A DNA stretch of 64,000 nt from Flagellimonas taeanensis (GCF_003584105.1 NZ_QXFO01000015.1:1-64000); one strand, 5' to 3'. Positions 26,131-36,139 are shown, counted from the first letter of the stretch. Notes: generated by a model not told the origin, from the sequence alone. Translations and numbers: made by a program.

Positions 26131-26418
26131 ATGCGAAAACCGTTCTTCATCACCTTAATGTTGTTTTTTACCTCCAGTGCCGTTTTGGCCCAGATCGGGG
26201 GCATCGAGGATTCGGTCAACGATATTTCAGATACCATTCGGGCCATCTTTCCCATTATACTGGGGGTCATCTTTCTGGTGGGTTTCCTTTTCAATGCCGG
26301 ACATTTCTTTGGGGAAAATGCTGACCTAAAAAGGGGCATTACCCGGGTCTTGGTCTTTGTGTTGATCGCTGGTGCCGTTGTGGGCATCTTTACCTATCTC
26401 ATCGGAATCGTGGTCTGA
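26131..26418 (+). CDS. traE: TraE-type conjugation protein (DUF4134)
   Basis: A 95-residue membrane protein. A signal peptide (MRKPFFITLMLFFTSSAVLA) is followed by two hydrophobic helices (FPIILGVIFLVGFLFNAG and VLVFVLIAGAVVGIFTYLIG), the VirB2-like pilin layout of DUF4134. First gene of the T4SS operon; its stop overlaps the traF start (TGATG). Confidence 0.85.
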   Translation: MRKPFFITLMLFFTSSAVLAQIGGIEDSVNDISDTIRAIFPIILGVIFLVGFLFNAGHFFGENADLKRGITRVLVFVLIAGAVVGIFTYLIGIVV

Positions 26419-26696
26419 TGAAACAGTACGGGGTCTATAGAAATATTCGAAAACGTGCCATGATCATGGGACTGTCCATTTCCCTGTTTGCCTTGATGAT
26501 GGTTGCTGTCATCGGTTCGCTTTTGATCATCATTTTTTCTTTTCATTTTGGTGTCATCGTGTGCCTACTGCTCTTCAATGCCCTGCTCTATGGGGCATTG
26601 TTGCAGTGGGTGAAGAAACCCTTCCAATTCAAGGTAGTGCAAACCTTTCCCAAGATTATAAGCCTCAAACAATTGAATCCCATTGACTATGTCTAA
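26418..26696 (+). CDS. traF: TraF-type conjugation protein (DUF4133)
   Basis: A 92-residue inner-membrane protein with two adjacent hydrophobic helices (MIMGLSISLFALMMVAVIG and the following LLIIIF-to-LLYGALL stretch) and a short charged tail. This is the VirB3-like DUF4133 layout. It overlaps both neighbours: traE by one base and traG by eight. Confidence 0.82.
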   Translation: MKQYGVYRNIRKRAMIMGLSISLFALMMVAVIGSLLIIIFSFHFGVIVCLLLFNALLYGALLQWVKKPFQFKVVQTFPKIISLKQLNPIDYV

Positions 26697-29100
26697 GCTC
26701 AATTTCAATGCATATCACCCAATCCTGGATATCCAGAACCATGTGGTTTTTGGGAGCAATGGAGATGTGGTGTTGTGTTATCAAGTGGAATTACCTGAGA
26801 TATACTCCCTTTCTGAGACGGATTTTGAGGAGCTGCACGGGATGTGGTTCCAGGCCTTTAAATCCTTGCCCGTGGGTGCTATTATCCATAAGCAGGATAG
26901 GTATCAAAAGAAAGGTTATGATGCTAGGAACCTTCCAAAGGAAACCTTTCTGGCCAAGGCCACCCATGATTATTTTGTGGGTAGGGAGCATTTGGACCAT
27001 CAGAGTTATCTCTTCTTTGTACTTCCTCTTGATAAAGCCCTTAATGCCACCAAATATGTCAATCCCTTTCGAAAAGTAGAGAAAGGGTTGCACCGGAAAC
27101 TGGATGTGCAGGTAGCGGAATTTGTGACCGCCGTCAACGATGCGGTATCCTATATCAACAACTCCAAAAGCGTGTCCATGGTACCCATGGAACCTGAAGC
27201 CATATTGGAGCATACCCATGCTTATTTCAATGGATACAATCTTGATTTTGATACGGATATCCAGTTTGGGAAAGGCCCCATAGAAATTGGTGACCATTAT
27301 TTTGATGTGATGGCCATCAACCATGAAGAATGTTTTGGAGAAACCGTGCAAAGCAGTGTGCCCAACGGGAAATTCAGTTCGGACGGATTCAGTTTTCATA
27401 AAGGTTTTTTGGACGGTCTGGGACTGGAATTGGGGGAGAACCATATCATCAACCAAATCCTATATCTAGATGATACCCATCAATGGCGTAAACTATTGGA
27501 TAAAAAAATTGAGGAACTCTCCAAGAGCTCCAATTTTGGTTCCCAGAACAAAGTGGTCCGCAACAAGGTCCAACATATCTTGGACAGGATCAATGGGGAT
27601 GATACCGCACGAATAATTCGTGGCCATGTGAATATTGTTTATTGGCATACGGAAGTTGGGGTGTTGAAGCGAATTGCTTCTGGCATCAAGGCGCAATTGA
27701 AGGAACTGGATATACGACCCTATCATCCCCATGGGGAGGAGCGCAAACATTATTTTTTGAACTCCTATCCCAGTTATGCTTCCAACTTTTCCAATGAAGA
27801 TCTTTTTGTGATGGACCTGAAGGCAGCCCTTTGTCTGTATATCAACAATACCAATTATCGCTCTGATGAAACAGGAATCGTTTTTAATGATAGACAGTAC
27901 AATATTCCTGTGGTCAAGGATGTATGGGACGAGGGGAAAAGGCGTATCAAGGCCCGGAACTTTGCCATTTTTGCCCCGACAGGAGAAGGGAAATCCTTCT
28001 TGGCCAATAATATCCTACGTCAATACTTTGAGGCGGATGTACGACTGGTCATTATCGATTTAGGGGGTTCTTATGCCAAATTTGCCCAATTGTATCCCGA
28101 TGATCACGTGGTCCTTCGCTATGAGCAAGGCAAGAATTTGGGTATTAATCCCTTTTATATCGCCGATCCGTCCGATTTGACCCCTGAACGACTGGAAGAT
28201 CTGGCCCTCTTTCTTTTGGAGCTCTTGGCTGAAAACCAGGTGACCAAATCCAAGGAAGTGGCCTTGAAAAAAGTGTTGTTGCACTATTATGATGCTGTCA
28301 GGGCGGGGCATTCCTTGGCTTCCCTATATCAGTTTGTTGATAAGCACAAGGATACCTTGATCGAGGAGACCCGAGTTCATGAATCCGATTTCAATGTCTA
28401 TGGATTTTTGCACATTCTTTCCGAATATGTGGATGGGGGACTGTACAGTTTTCTGTTCCATGTGGCAGAAGACCAGACCTATAAAATAGAGGACAAGCGC
28501 CTGATTGTCTTTGAACTGGACGAAGTGCGAGACAATAAGGAAATCCTGTCCGTAATGCTCAAATTGATCAAGTCCTCCATCCAACGCACCATTTGGAGGA
28601 ACAGGTCGGAACGGGGCATTATTCTTTTCGATGAGTTTGCCAAGCAGCTTAAATTTCCCCATGTATTGGAGAGTGTGGAGTTCTATTACCAGGCCATCCG
28701 AAAGCAAAACGGGGCCATTGGTATCATCCTGCAATCCATCAACCAATTACCGGAAAATGCCACTTCGGCAAGTATCCTGGAGAATACGCAGGTCGTGTAC
28801 AGTTTACGGAACGAGAAGGGCTATGATGAATTGGTTAGACGGTTGCACCTCTCCAACCATGATCTCAATCAATTGAAGTCCCTTAGAAACAACCTTACCG
28901 GGGTGCGCAAATACACCGAAATCTTTATCAAAATCGGGAAGGAAAGCAATGTCTTTCGCTTGGAGGTGCCCCCAGAGGTCTATGCCGCCTATCTCACCGA
29001 TGGGGTGGAACATGGCCAGCTTATGGAGCTCTTTGAACAGTTTGGGAATATGGAACGGGCCATTACTGAATTTATAAATCAACAAAAGAAAATGATATGA
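26689..29100 (+). CDS. traG: TraG-type VirB4-like conjugation ATPase
   Basis: An 803-residue motor ATPase of the T4SS, peripheral to the inner membrane. The ATG at 26689 (MSKLNFNAYHPILDI) is preferred to an upstream TTG. The N-terminal half is the CagE/TrbE-like part. Walker A is FAPTGEGKSFLANN with K435, and the Walker B-like sequence GIILFDEFAKQLKFP is near residue 645. An Arg/Gln-rich QAIRKQNGAIGIILQSINQL motif follows. Length is typical of Bacteroidetes TraG. It overlaps traF by 8 bases and the next gene by 4. Confidence 0.93.
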   Translation: MSKLNFNAYHPILDIQNHVVFGSNGDVVLCYQVELPEIYSLSETDFEELHGMWFQAFKSLPVGAIIHKQDRYQKKGYDARNLPKETFLAKATHDYFVGREHLDHQSYLFFVLPLDKALNATKYVNPFRKVEKGLHRKLDVQVAEFVTAVNDAVSYINNSKSVSMVPMEPEAILEHTHAYFNGYNLDFDTDIQFGKGPIEIGDHYFDVMAINHEECFGETVQSSVPNGKFSSDGFSFHKGFLDGLGLELGENHIINQILYLDDTHQWRKLLDKKIEELSKSSNFGSQNKVVRNKVQHILDRINGDDTARIIRGHVNIVYWHTEVGVLKRIASGIKAQLKELDIRPYHPHGEERKHYFLNSYPSYASNFSNEDLFVMDLKAALCLYINNTNYRSDETGIVFNDRQYNIPVVKDVWDEGKRRIKARNFAIFAPTGEGKSFLANNILRQYFEADVRLVIIDLGGSYAKFAQLYPDDHVVLRYEQGKNLGINPFYIADPSDLTPERLEDLALFLLELLAENQVTKSKEVALKKVLLHYYDAVRAGHSLASLYQFVDKHKDTLIEETRVHESDFNVYGFLHILSEYVDGGLYSFLFHVAEDQTYKIEDKRLIVFELDEVRDNKEILSVMLKLIKSSIQRTIWRNRSERGIILFDEFAKQLKFPHVLESVEFYYQAIRKQNGAIGIILQSINQLPENATSASILENTQVVYSLRNEKGYDELVRRLHLSNHDLNQLKSLRNNLTGVRKYTEIFIKIGKESNVFRLEVPPEVYAAYLTDGVEHGQLMELFEQFGNMERAITEFINQQKKMI

Positions 29101-29702
29101 GAGTAACAATAAAACAAACCCTTTGGAAGAATCCCAAGACTTTGATATTTGCACTGATCTTGGCCATTTCCTTGCCCGGCCGTGCTACGGCCCAGGGGAT
29201 GCCGGTGTATGACAATACGAACTTTATCAGTATGACCAAGTCCTTGTTGGAATCGGCCAAACAGACCTCGGAATTATTGAAGACCGTGGAGTTTTTAAAG
29301 GAACAGAAGGACAATATTGTCAAGGTCAACAATACCATCAAACAATTGAAGGCAGTCCGGGAACTGGCCCGTAACAATGAGATTTTGTTTCGGACGGTGC
29401 AAAATGATCTAAGTGACATTTTGAACTCCCCCTATATCAAGGCAGGAGAGGTGGAACAGGTATCCAAAGCCTTTGAACAGATTATGGATACGGCCATTGA
29501 TGACCTGGATTTTGTGAACCAGATCTTGTCCAGTGATTTTTTGAAGATGACCGATGCGGAGCGTACCGCCATTTTGATGGAAAAAAAGGTGCAGTCCCAG
29601 GAAATGGTGGCCGAGTTGGAGGTCAAGACCCGACGCTATCGAGAGATTATTTCCTTTCGGAGGATGCAGGATATCATCAATAACCGGGAAACGGAATACT
29701 GA
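29097..29702 (+). CDS. traI: TraI-like secreted conjugation protein (DUF4141, VirB5-like)
   Basis: A 201-residue exported protein. The signal peptide ends about residue 33 (LPGRATAQG). The mature part is almost entirely helical with heptads (SLLESAKQTSELLKTVEFLK). The end is rich in charged helices. Position between TraG and TraJ and overall shape fit DUF4141, a minor pilus component like VirB5. The stop overlaps the traJ start (TGATG). Confidence 0.78.
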   Translation: MRVTIKQTLWKNPKTLIFALILAISLPGRATAQGMPVYDNTNFISMTKSLLESAKQTSELLKTVEFLKEQKDNIVKVNNTIKQLKAVRELARNNEILFRTVQNDLSDILNSPYIKAGEVEQVSKAFEQIMDTAIDDLDFVNQILSSDFLKMTDAERTAILMEKKVQSQEMVAELEVKTRRYREIISFRRMQDIINNRETEY

Positions 29703-30541
29703 TGGCGGGATACTTTTTGGGCATAGGATTGGAATATGTGGATGCGGTCTTCCAGACCATCAAGGACAGTGATTTCTCCCAATACACGATAGTGGGGATG
29801 AAGACCCTGGCCGTGCTGTTCTTTCTGATCAATATTTTGAAGAAATACAATGAGGGAATAGCTTCTACCGATGGCCATACCTGGGGGTTGACCCCAACGG
29901 AACTGGCCAAGAATTTTTTGGTGGTGCTCTTGGTCATCTTTTCAACTGAGGTATTGGGAGTTTTTGATGGGATTTTGGTCGCCATTGAGACCCAATACCG
30001 GGACACGGCTCCGGCACTCCTCCCATTACAGTTGCAGGATGTGGACCTGGAACGGGATGTGGGTGCCTTGGAAGCCGCCAAGAAAGCCATGGCACTGTTG
30101 TATGAGGCCTTGGTCACTCCTTTGTACGGATTAAAGGTCTTGGCCTTTATCATCGGGGTCATTCTTTGGTTGATGGACCTGTTCATCTATCCTTTGTTCC
30201 TTGCAGAGCGATATTTCCTATTGGGAATCCTACAGGCCTTTTTTCCCTTGGTCATCAGCTTGGCCGTCTTTGAAAAGTTCAGGCCATTGGCCTATAATTA
30301 TTTCAAGCTCTATGCAGCAGTATATATGCTGGTTCCCGCCTTCTTTTTGGTCAATGTCTTCGTCAACAACCTTTATACGGAGATCAGTACCAACTTCTGG
30401 GGGAACCTCTTTGGTTTTGATTTTGGGAGTGAATTCTTTGCCCCGATCATTGAACTCGGGACCATTGGCTTTATTGTCTTGCTCAAATTTAAATTGTACC
30501 GAAGGGCGACCAGTTTTACCCTTCGATTGTTCACCGGTTAA
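29702..30541 (+). CDS. traJ: TraJ polytopic conjugation protein (VirB6-like)
   Basis: A 279-residue inner-membrane protein with about six hydrophobic segments (for example VGMKTLAVLFFLINIL, LAKNFLVVLLVIFSTEV, YLVPAFFLVNVFVNN-like stretches, LGTIGFIVLLKFKLY). It fits TraJ, which lines the channel through the inner membrane. It starts within the stop codon of traI and ends 10 bases before traK. Confidence 0.82.
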   Translation: MAGYFLGIGLEYVDAVFQTIKDSDFSQYTIVGMKTLAVLFFLINILKKYNEGIASTDGHTWGLTPTELAKNFLVVLLVIFSTEVLGVFDGILVAIETQYRDTAPALLPLQLQDVDLERDVGALEAAKKAMALLYEALVTPLYGLKVLAFIIGVILWLMDLFIYPLFLAERYFLLGILQAFFPLVISLAVFEKFRPLAYNYFKLYAAVYMLVPAFFLVNVFVNNLYTEISTNFWGNLFGFDFGSEFFAPIIELGTIGFIVLLKFKLYRRATSFTLRLFTG

Positions 30542-30551
30542 ATTGAAGTCT

Positions 30552-31178
30552 ATGAAAACACCTTTTAAAAGTATTGTTCATGTGCTGCGGCTCAACCGTT
30601 TTGTGGTTCTTGCCGTGGTTATCGCCTCGGTTTTGGTCTGTATGGTTGCTATGGTCCTAGTGGGCAGGATATACCGTGAATCGTTGAACGGGGCCTTCGT
30701 GGTCAATGGGGAAGGGGAGGTCATACCGCTTTCCTGGGCCGAACAACGGGATCATCTGGAAGTGGAGGCCCTGGCCCATTTGGAACAGTTTCATAGGTGG
30801 TTTTATGGGGTGGATGCCGGCAGTTATGAGAAGAACATGGAGAAGGCCCTTTGGTTGGGCAATGCCTCCGTTGGTGCTGTCTTTCAACAGAAAAAGGCAG
30901 ACGGTTTCTATAACCGGTTGTTGCAATATTCCCTTGTGCAAGAGGTCATCCGAATCGATACAGAGCTGGATTGGGATGGGTCTTCCTTTGCGTTTAGGAC
31001 CCAATTGCACATACGGATCAATCGGGGAACCGTCACCGATACCTATGAACTGGTGACCTCGGGACATTTGATCCAGGTGGAACGGAATTTTCCCCATAAT
31101 CCTCATGGATTGTTGATCACTGATTTTTTTGAAAACTCACTTCGTAAACTAGAAACTCATGAAAACACAGAAGAATAA
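30552..31178 (+). CDS. traK: TraK conjugation protein (VirB8-like)
   Basis: A 208-residue bitopic protein. The ATG at 30552 gives MKTPFKSIVHVLRLNRFVVL, a short cytoplasmic start, one membrane helix (residues 18-42) and a periplasmic NTF2-like domain (HLEVEALAHLEQFHRWFYG, LGNASVGAVFQQKKADGFYN). The frame is open further upstream over traJ, but that part is a shadow. It overlaps traM by 20 bases. Confidence 0.88.
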   Translation: MKTPFKSIVHVLRLNRFVVLAVVIASVLVCMVAMVLVGRIYRESLNGAFVVNGEGEVIPLSWAEQRDHLEVEALAHLEQFHRWFYGVDAGSYEKNMEKALWLGNASVGAVFQQKKADGFYNRLLQYSLVQEVIRIDTELDWDGSSFAFRTQLHIRINRGTVTDTYELVTSGHLIQVERNFPHNPHGLLITDFFENSLRKLETHENTEE

Positions 31179-32091
31179 AATAGTTTTTGTGCTGGTACTG
31201 GCATGTATGGTACTCTTTATCACCATATATAGCATCGTCACTTTTGGTAAGCCAAAAAAGGAAAGCCTTGATGTAGGGAGGATCCCCATGCCGGATCTGG
31301 AGGACACTTCGGTGGAGTTTGAAACCAAACTGGAAGCCGTGGAAGCCATCAAGGTGGAAAAACAATCCACGGCACCACAAGTGTATCCCGACCAGATGGT
31401 GGATGATAAAGGGTATTTCAATCCCGATTATATGGAATATGAAAAGCAGCGTATCATAGACAGTGTCTTTGATACCAATGCCTTTACTGCGAAAAAAGTT
31501 TCTGTGTCGGATGCAGGCGTAATGCCCAGGTTGGGGACTGTAAAGAAGGTAAAGGTAGACGATGAAAAGTTGACAATGGGTTCACCAAGGACGGAAACGG
31601 AGCTAGGATCGGTACATCAACTGTTCTTTGCCTCCAATCCAAAAAGGAACCGTTCCGATGGAAATTTACCAACTACTGCTGTGGCCAAGGTGTATGTGGA
31701 TGGGGACCAGACCCTTCGGGATGGACAACGATTGGACTTGCGACTCGCCCATGACTATGTTGTGGATGGGAAAAGGATGCCAGGAGGTACCCGCCTCTAT
31801 GGCTTTGTAAAGATAAGGCCCAACCGGGTGATGGTGGAACTTACCCGATTGGGGACAACCCTTATGGATATGCAAGCCTATGATGCCCAGGATGGGCAGG
31901 AAGGGATTTATGTGAAGAACCATCTGCGGGGTGAAGTGGTGGATCGGTCTTTGGATGAGGGCCTTGGAGAGATCAATGTGCCGGGTGTGCCCCAGTTCAA
32001 TGGGATCAAACGCATATTTCAGCGTGATCAACGTACCGTTAAAGTTCAGATTTCCGACCATTATCAATTTTTCTTAATACCTAGATCATGA
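31159..32091 (+). CDS. traM: TraM conjugation protein (VirB10-like)
   Basis: A 310-residue protein. One N-terminal membrane helix (residues 8-28) is followed by a low-complexity periplasmic linker and a C-terminal beta domain (AVAKVYVDGDQTLRDGQRLDLRLA to the end) matching conjugative transposon TraM, which spans the envelope like VirB10. It is shorter than the 400+ residues common in Bacteroides, mainly in the linker. It overlaps traN by 4 bases. Confidence 0.85.
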   Translation: MKTQKNKIVFVLVLACMVLFITIYSIVTFGKPKKESLDVGRIPMPDLEDTSVEFETKLEAVEAIKVEKQSTAPQVYPDQMVDDKGYFNPDYMEYEKQRIIDSVFDTNAFTAKKVSVSDAGVMPRLGTVKKVKVDDEKLTMGSPRTETELGSVHQLFFASNPKRNRSDGNLPTTAVAKVYVDGDQTLRDGQRLDLRLAHDYVVDGKRMPGGTRLYGFVKIRPNRVMVELTRLGTTLMDMQAYDAQDGQEGIYVKNHLRGEVVDRSLDEGLGEINVPGVPQFNGIKRIFQRDQRTVKVQISDHYQFFLIPRS

Positions 32092-32873
32092 AAACACTAA
32101 ACGTCATCATTGCAGTAATGCTAATGGCCTATGGGCACACCGTATCGGGCCAAAAGGTTTTGGACACCATCCAAGCCAATTCACAAATGAACGTGGCCCT
32201 CTTTTTTCCCAGTCCCATCAAACAGGCTATAACGGGAAACACTAAAGCGATCTTTACCTATAACCGGGAAGAAGCTCAATATTTTGGGCTATTGCAGTCC
32301 ACAGCCAACACCATTACCAACCTTTTGGTGGTCACCATGGACGGACAAGCATATGAATTTAAGGTGGCCTATAGGGAAAACGTTGCCCAAACCCATTTTT
32401 TTGTGGACAAGGCGCATAGCATTGGTCCAGTACAGCCATTACCTGGTAAAAAAGGGGATTCCTTGGCTTCCCACACAGCTCGATTTCCTCTTTTAAGGGG
32501 ATTGCCATCAAGTGATGGGAATGGTGCCTTGGCATCGGTGCGAAGAAAGGGAATCCGATTGCTGTTGAAAAGGTTGGTCTACCGAAACGCTCAAGTATTT
32601 ATGGTTGTAGAGGTGCGCAACCGATCAGGCATTGATTTTGAAGTAGGCACCCTTGAGGCCCTAAGGATAAATGGCAGCTTGAAACGGAGATCCTCGTATC
32701 AAGAAACCAGGTTGGAACCCCATTATATCATTGAACGACCCAAAATTATTAAAACCGGGACTTCCCAACGATTTGTACTTGTGCTACCTAAATTTGTCCT
32801 ATTCGATAAGGAGCATCTAAGACTGATTCTCTTGGAAAGCCGTGGAGGCAGAAGGTTGGAGCTCAACTATTGA
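32088..32873 (+). CDS. traN: TraN conjugation protein (DUF4138, VirB9-like)
   Basis: A 261-residue exported protein. Signal peptide (MKTLNVIIAVMLMAYGHTVSG), then a beta-rich VirB9-like domain (MNVALFFPSPIKQAITGNTKAIFTY; RNRSGIDFEVGTLEAL). Last recognisable gene of the T4SS operon. traO, traP and traQ homologues are not seen next; the copper genes begin 270 bases on. The outer-membrane part of the machine may be encoded elsewhere or be lost. Confidence 0.85.
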   Translation: MKTLNVIIAVMLMAYGHTVSGQKVLDTIQANSQMNVALFFPSPIKQAITGNTKAIFTYNREEAQYFGLLQSTANTITNLLVVTMDGQAYEFKVAYRENVAQTHFFVDKAHSIGPVQPLPGKKGDSLASHTARFPLLRGLPSSDGNGALASVRRKGIRLLLKRLVYRNAQVFMVVEVRNRSGIDFEVGTLEALRINGSLKRRSSYQETRLEPHYIIERPKIIKTGTSQRFVLVLPKFVLFDKEHLRLILLESRGGRRLELNY

Positions 32874-33144
32874 CCTATCGATAAAGAGAAGTGGAATCCC
32901 TTATAGGGTATACACTTTAACATGAAAACAAAATTTTGCCATAACAAAGGTTATAATGGTTACCAAGAAAGGAAATAAATTAGGAATGGTACACCTCAGG
33001 AAAAATGGAACTGGCTTCCAGCAGTATTAATACCAGAATCCAGTATTCTCTTCGTAGTGGCCTAATAGGATTGCGGGAACACTGAAAATCCGTATTGCTA
33101 TTGGGAATGCACCCTTTTATATGCTAAATTGCTCTATTTGCCTA

Positions 33145-35232
33145 TCATCCTTTGATCTGATTACTTCCTATCTTACGTTTTAACAACTGCGCATTGATGG
33201 CCACAATGATGGTGCTCAGGCTCATGAACACCGCACCGACGGCAGGGCCCATGACAAACCCTGAGGAATACAGTACACCGGCGGCCAACGGAATGGCCAC
33301 CACATTATAGGCCGTTGCCCAAATCAGGTTCTGGATCATTTTGTTGTAGGTGGCCTTGCCGAACAGGATGAGATTGGCTATATCCTTGGGGTTACTGTTG
33401 ACCAAGATGATGTCGGCGGTTTCCGCCGCAACGTCCGTACCGGAACCAACGGCAATGCCCACATTGGCCTTTGCAAGGGCCGGGGCATCGTTCACACCGT
33501 CCCCGGTCATGGCCACGAACTCGCCCTTACGTTGGAGTTCTTCCACTATTTCCACTTTTTGGTGGGGCAACACTTCGGCATAGTAGCCATCCAAACCGAG
33601 TTTTTCGCTAACGGCCCTGGCCGTTTTTTCATTGTCCCCAGTGGCCATCAATACCTTGATGTCGTTCTTCTTGAATACTTGGATGGCCTCTTGGGATTCC
33701 GATCGTATCTCATCGGCCAGTGCAATGTATCCGGCCAGTTTTTCCTCGATCAACACAAATACCACGGTTTCGGCGGCATCGCTATAGGCGTCTTTGGGAA
33801 TGGGAATGTTGTTGTCCCTTAAAAAACCGGGACTGACCACTTTTACCGGTTTGTCCTCCACGGTTGCCTCGACCCCTTTTCCAGTGATCGCATGAAAGTT
33901 CAAGGGATTGGGAATGGTGACCTTTTCCTTTTGGGCCCTTTTGATGATACCCACGGCAATGGGGTGTTCCGAGCTTTGTTCCAAGGCACTTGCCAGGCGA
34001 AGGACTTCATCCTGGGAATAGTTGTCATCGACCGATTGGATTCGGGTAACGCCAAAATCACCTTTGGTCAGGGTCCCCGTTTTATCAAATAACAAGGCCG
34101 AAATCTTCCGGGATTCCTCAAAGGCGGTCCTGTTGCGGATCAATAGGCCGTTTTGGGCGGATACCGCGGTGGAAATGGCCACCACCAAAGGGATGGCAAG
34201 ACCCAGGGCATGGGGACAGGCAATGACCATAACGGTCACCATGCGTTCCAGGGCATAAACAAAGGGGAAACCCAGGGCCAACCATACCGCCAGGGTCCCA
34301 AAACCAATGGTCAAGGCGATATAGGTCAACCATTTGGCGGCCCTATCGGAAAGGTTTTGCATTTTGGACTTGGTCTTTTGGGCCTCTTCCACCATCGTGA
34401 TCACTTTGTTGAGGTAACTATCCTTGCCCGTGTGCTCCACTTTGATTTTTAAGGTGCTGTTGCCATTGACGGAACCGCCGATCACCTTGTCCTTTTTCTC
34501 TTTCTTTACAGGTTTCGATTCCCCCGTGAGCATGGATTCGTTCAGGTAACTGCTGCCTTCGACGATGGTACCGTCGGCTGGGACCTTTTCCCCCGGCTTG
34601 ACCAGTATGATGTCATCTTTCAATACCGCTTCCAACGGTATGTCCTCTATGGTTTCCCCTTTGACACGGTGTGCTTCGGCAGGCATCATGCTGACCAACA
34701 ACTGTAAGGCTTTTGAGGCACCAAGGACGCTCTTCATCTCTATCCAATGCCCGAGTAGCATGATGGCTATAAGGGTGGACAGTTCCCAGAAAAAGTCTTG
34801 GCCCTTCAGTCCGAATACGGTGGCCGTGCTATAGAAATAGGCTACGGAAATGGCCATGGAGATCAAGGTCATCATTCCCGGTGCACCCTGTTTTATTTCT
34901 GACCAAAAACCTTTCAAAAAAGGCCATCCCCCATAGAAATATACAATGGTGGAAAGCCCAAAAAGAAAGTAAGGGTTGCCGGGAAGCAGGAATTCATATC
35001 CAAAAAAATCCTGGATCATGGGCGATAGGAACAAAATGGGTATGGTGAGTACCAGTGTTGTCCAAAATCGCTTTCGAAAGTCGGCGATCATCATTTTGTG
35101 GTGGTCGTGGCCCATTTGGCCATGTGCGGGGTTGTGCCCCGAATGGCCCCCAGGGCCATGGTCCATTTTGGAGTGGTCGGTCTTATCGTGGTTCATCCGT
35201 GAATGGTCGTGGTGTTGGTGCTTTTCCATCAT
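33145..35232 (-). CDS. copB: CopB-type P-type copper ATPase (CPH motif)
   Basis: A 695-residue P1B-type pump that exports copper to the periplasm. Residues 1-48 form a His/Met-rich tail with no HMA domain. TGES lies at 236-239, the membrane metal site is CPH (C339, P340, H341), and the phosphorylated aspartate is D383 in DKTGT. TGDGVND lies near residue 580. CPH in place of CPC marks the CopB subgroup, often linked to Cu(II) or silver. It is transcribed away from the cus operon, with a small protein gene upstream that probably shares its transcript. Confidence 0.93.
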   Translation of the reverse strand: MMEKHQHHDHSRMNHDKTDHSKMDHGPGGHSGHNPAHGQMGHDHHKMMIADFRKRFWTTLVLTIPILFLSPMIQDFFGYEFLLPGNPYFLFGLSTIVYFYGGWPFLKGFWSEIKQGAPGMMTLISMAISVAYFYSTATVFGLKGQDFFWELSTLIAIMLLGHWIEMKSVLGASKALQLLVSMMPAEAHRVKGETIEDIPLEAVLKDDIILVKPGEKVPADGTIVEGSSYLNESMLTGESKPVKKEKKDKVIGGSVNGNSTLKIKVEHTGKDSYLNKVITMVEEAQKTKSKMQNLSDRAAKWLTYIALTIGFGTLAVWLALGFPFVYALERMVTVMVIACPHALGLAIPLVVAISTAVSAQNGLLIRNRTAFEESRKISALLFDKTGTLTKGDFGVTRIQSVDDNYSQDEVLRLASALEQSSEHPIAVGIIKRAQKEKVTIPNPLNFHAITGKGVEATVEDKPVKVVSPGFLRDNNIPIPKDAYSDAAETVVFVLIEEKLAGYIALADEIRSESQEAIQVFKKNDIKVLMATGDNEKTARAVSEKLGLDGYYAEVLPHQKVEIVEELQRKGEFVAMTGDGVNDAPALAKANVGIAVGSGTDVAAETADIILVNSNPKDIANLILFGKATYNKMIQNLIWATAYNVVAIPLAAGVLYSSGFVMGPAVGAVFMSLSTIIVAINAQLLKRKIGSNQIKG

Positions 35233-35248
35233 CGGTCCTTCTTTTGGG

Positions 35249-35542
35249 TTATCGTAATTTTTTTCTCATTTTTTCAGAAATGTTTTCGGCATAGACGCCA
35301 TAGGCATCCACCAGGATGCCCCTAATGCCATCCTTGGAGGATATGGCGTACAGCACGCTGTTGTCATCGGTGCTGCTCATCCCCTCAAAACGATGGGTCT
35401 GGTCGACCTTAAAGTCTTCCGGTCGAATTTCGATTTTAAGGGAAGCGCATTCCAGACAATGGGGCTTGAGATTAAAATCATAGGTGTAGCCCTTTGCCTG
35501 TAAATCGGATATGGCTTCTGAAAGGGTATCATAATTTTTCAT
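35249..35542 (-). CDS. small conserved flavobacterial protein (DUF, often mislabelled PRPP synthetase)
   Basis: A 97-residue cytoplasmic protein starting at the internal ATG 35542 (MKNYDTLSEAISDLQAKGY). The frame extends to 35656, but the extra 38 residues look unrelated. It has a two-cysteine HCLECASL motif that could bind a metal, then FEGMSSTDDNSVLYAISS and DAYGVYAENIS. Similar proteins recur next to metal-resistance genes in Flavobacteria. It ends 16 bases before copB on the same strand, so a copper-linked role is plausible but unproven. Confidence 0.7.
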   Translation of the reverse strand: MKNYDTLSEAISDLQAKGYTYDFNLKPHCLECASLKIEIRPEDFKVDQTHRFEGMSSTDDNSVLYAISSKDGIRGILVDAYGVYAENISEKMRKKLR

Positions 35543-35719
35543 AGGGTTTCGATTTTGGGTTATTGTGATATAACCATTTGTTGTTACAATCTCCATTGAT
35601 AAATCGTCGTTTTTACAACAGATCAGAATGTATTGTCCTGAAAATGCCCCAGCCATTTAAAGGACGAATGTCCTTACAAAGGGACAAACCAGGGCATAGT
35701 GCCCAAGGTGGAAAAAAAA

Positions 35720-36139
35720 TCAAATCAATAAAGTCCTGTGGAGGATAGGGAGGTTTCGTTCGACCCAAGGGGGGATATAGTCTTTAAAAGGAACAATGCT
35801 TTCCTGTAGCCCACCAGAGCGATCGGTATGGTAAAAAATGGAGGTATATGGAACTATGAGTGTATCGAAATCAAGGTCAAAAGATCGAACCATCAGGTCA
35901 TCCTTGCCGAAATTGGCATAAGTAACGTTGCTACAGCAATTCTTTTGCTCCAAAGAACACTTCCTTAAGGGGCTTTTGGGGCTTTGAAGCTTTTGGTCGC
36001 AGGGTTTTGCCTTTCCTGTCACGGAAAAACTGACTAATTTGTTACAACAAAAATGGGCGTTGGAAGCAAAGGAAGTCGTACTGACCAATACGGAACAGGC
36101 TAGAAACAGGGATAATATTTTCGATATGGTTTGCTTCAC
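35720..36139 (-). CDS. HYC_CC_PP family exported protein (copy 1)
   Basis: A 139-residue exported protein. The signal peptide ends near residue 26 (VSTTSFASNA). The three family marks are seen as HFC (residues 29-31, His-Phe-Cys in place of HYC) with CC next, a second CC (KNCCSN) and PP (YIPPWV) near the end. Function is unknown; the cysteines and histidine suggest metal handling. It is divergent from a second member at 36710-37126, with about 570 bases between them. Confidence 0.8.
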   Translation of the reverse strand: MKQTISKILSLFLACSVLVSTTSFASNAHFCCNKLVSFSVTGKAKPCDQKLQSPKSPLRKCSLEQKNCCSNVTYANFGKDDLMVRSFDLDFDTLIVPYTSIFYHTDRSGGLQESIVPFKDYIPPWVERNLPILHRTLLI

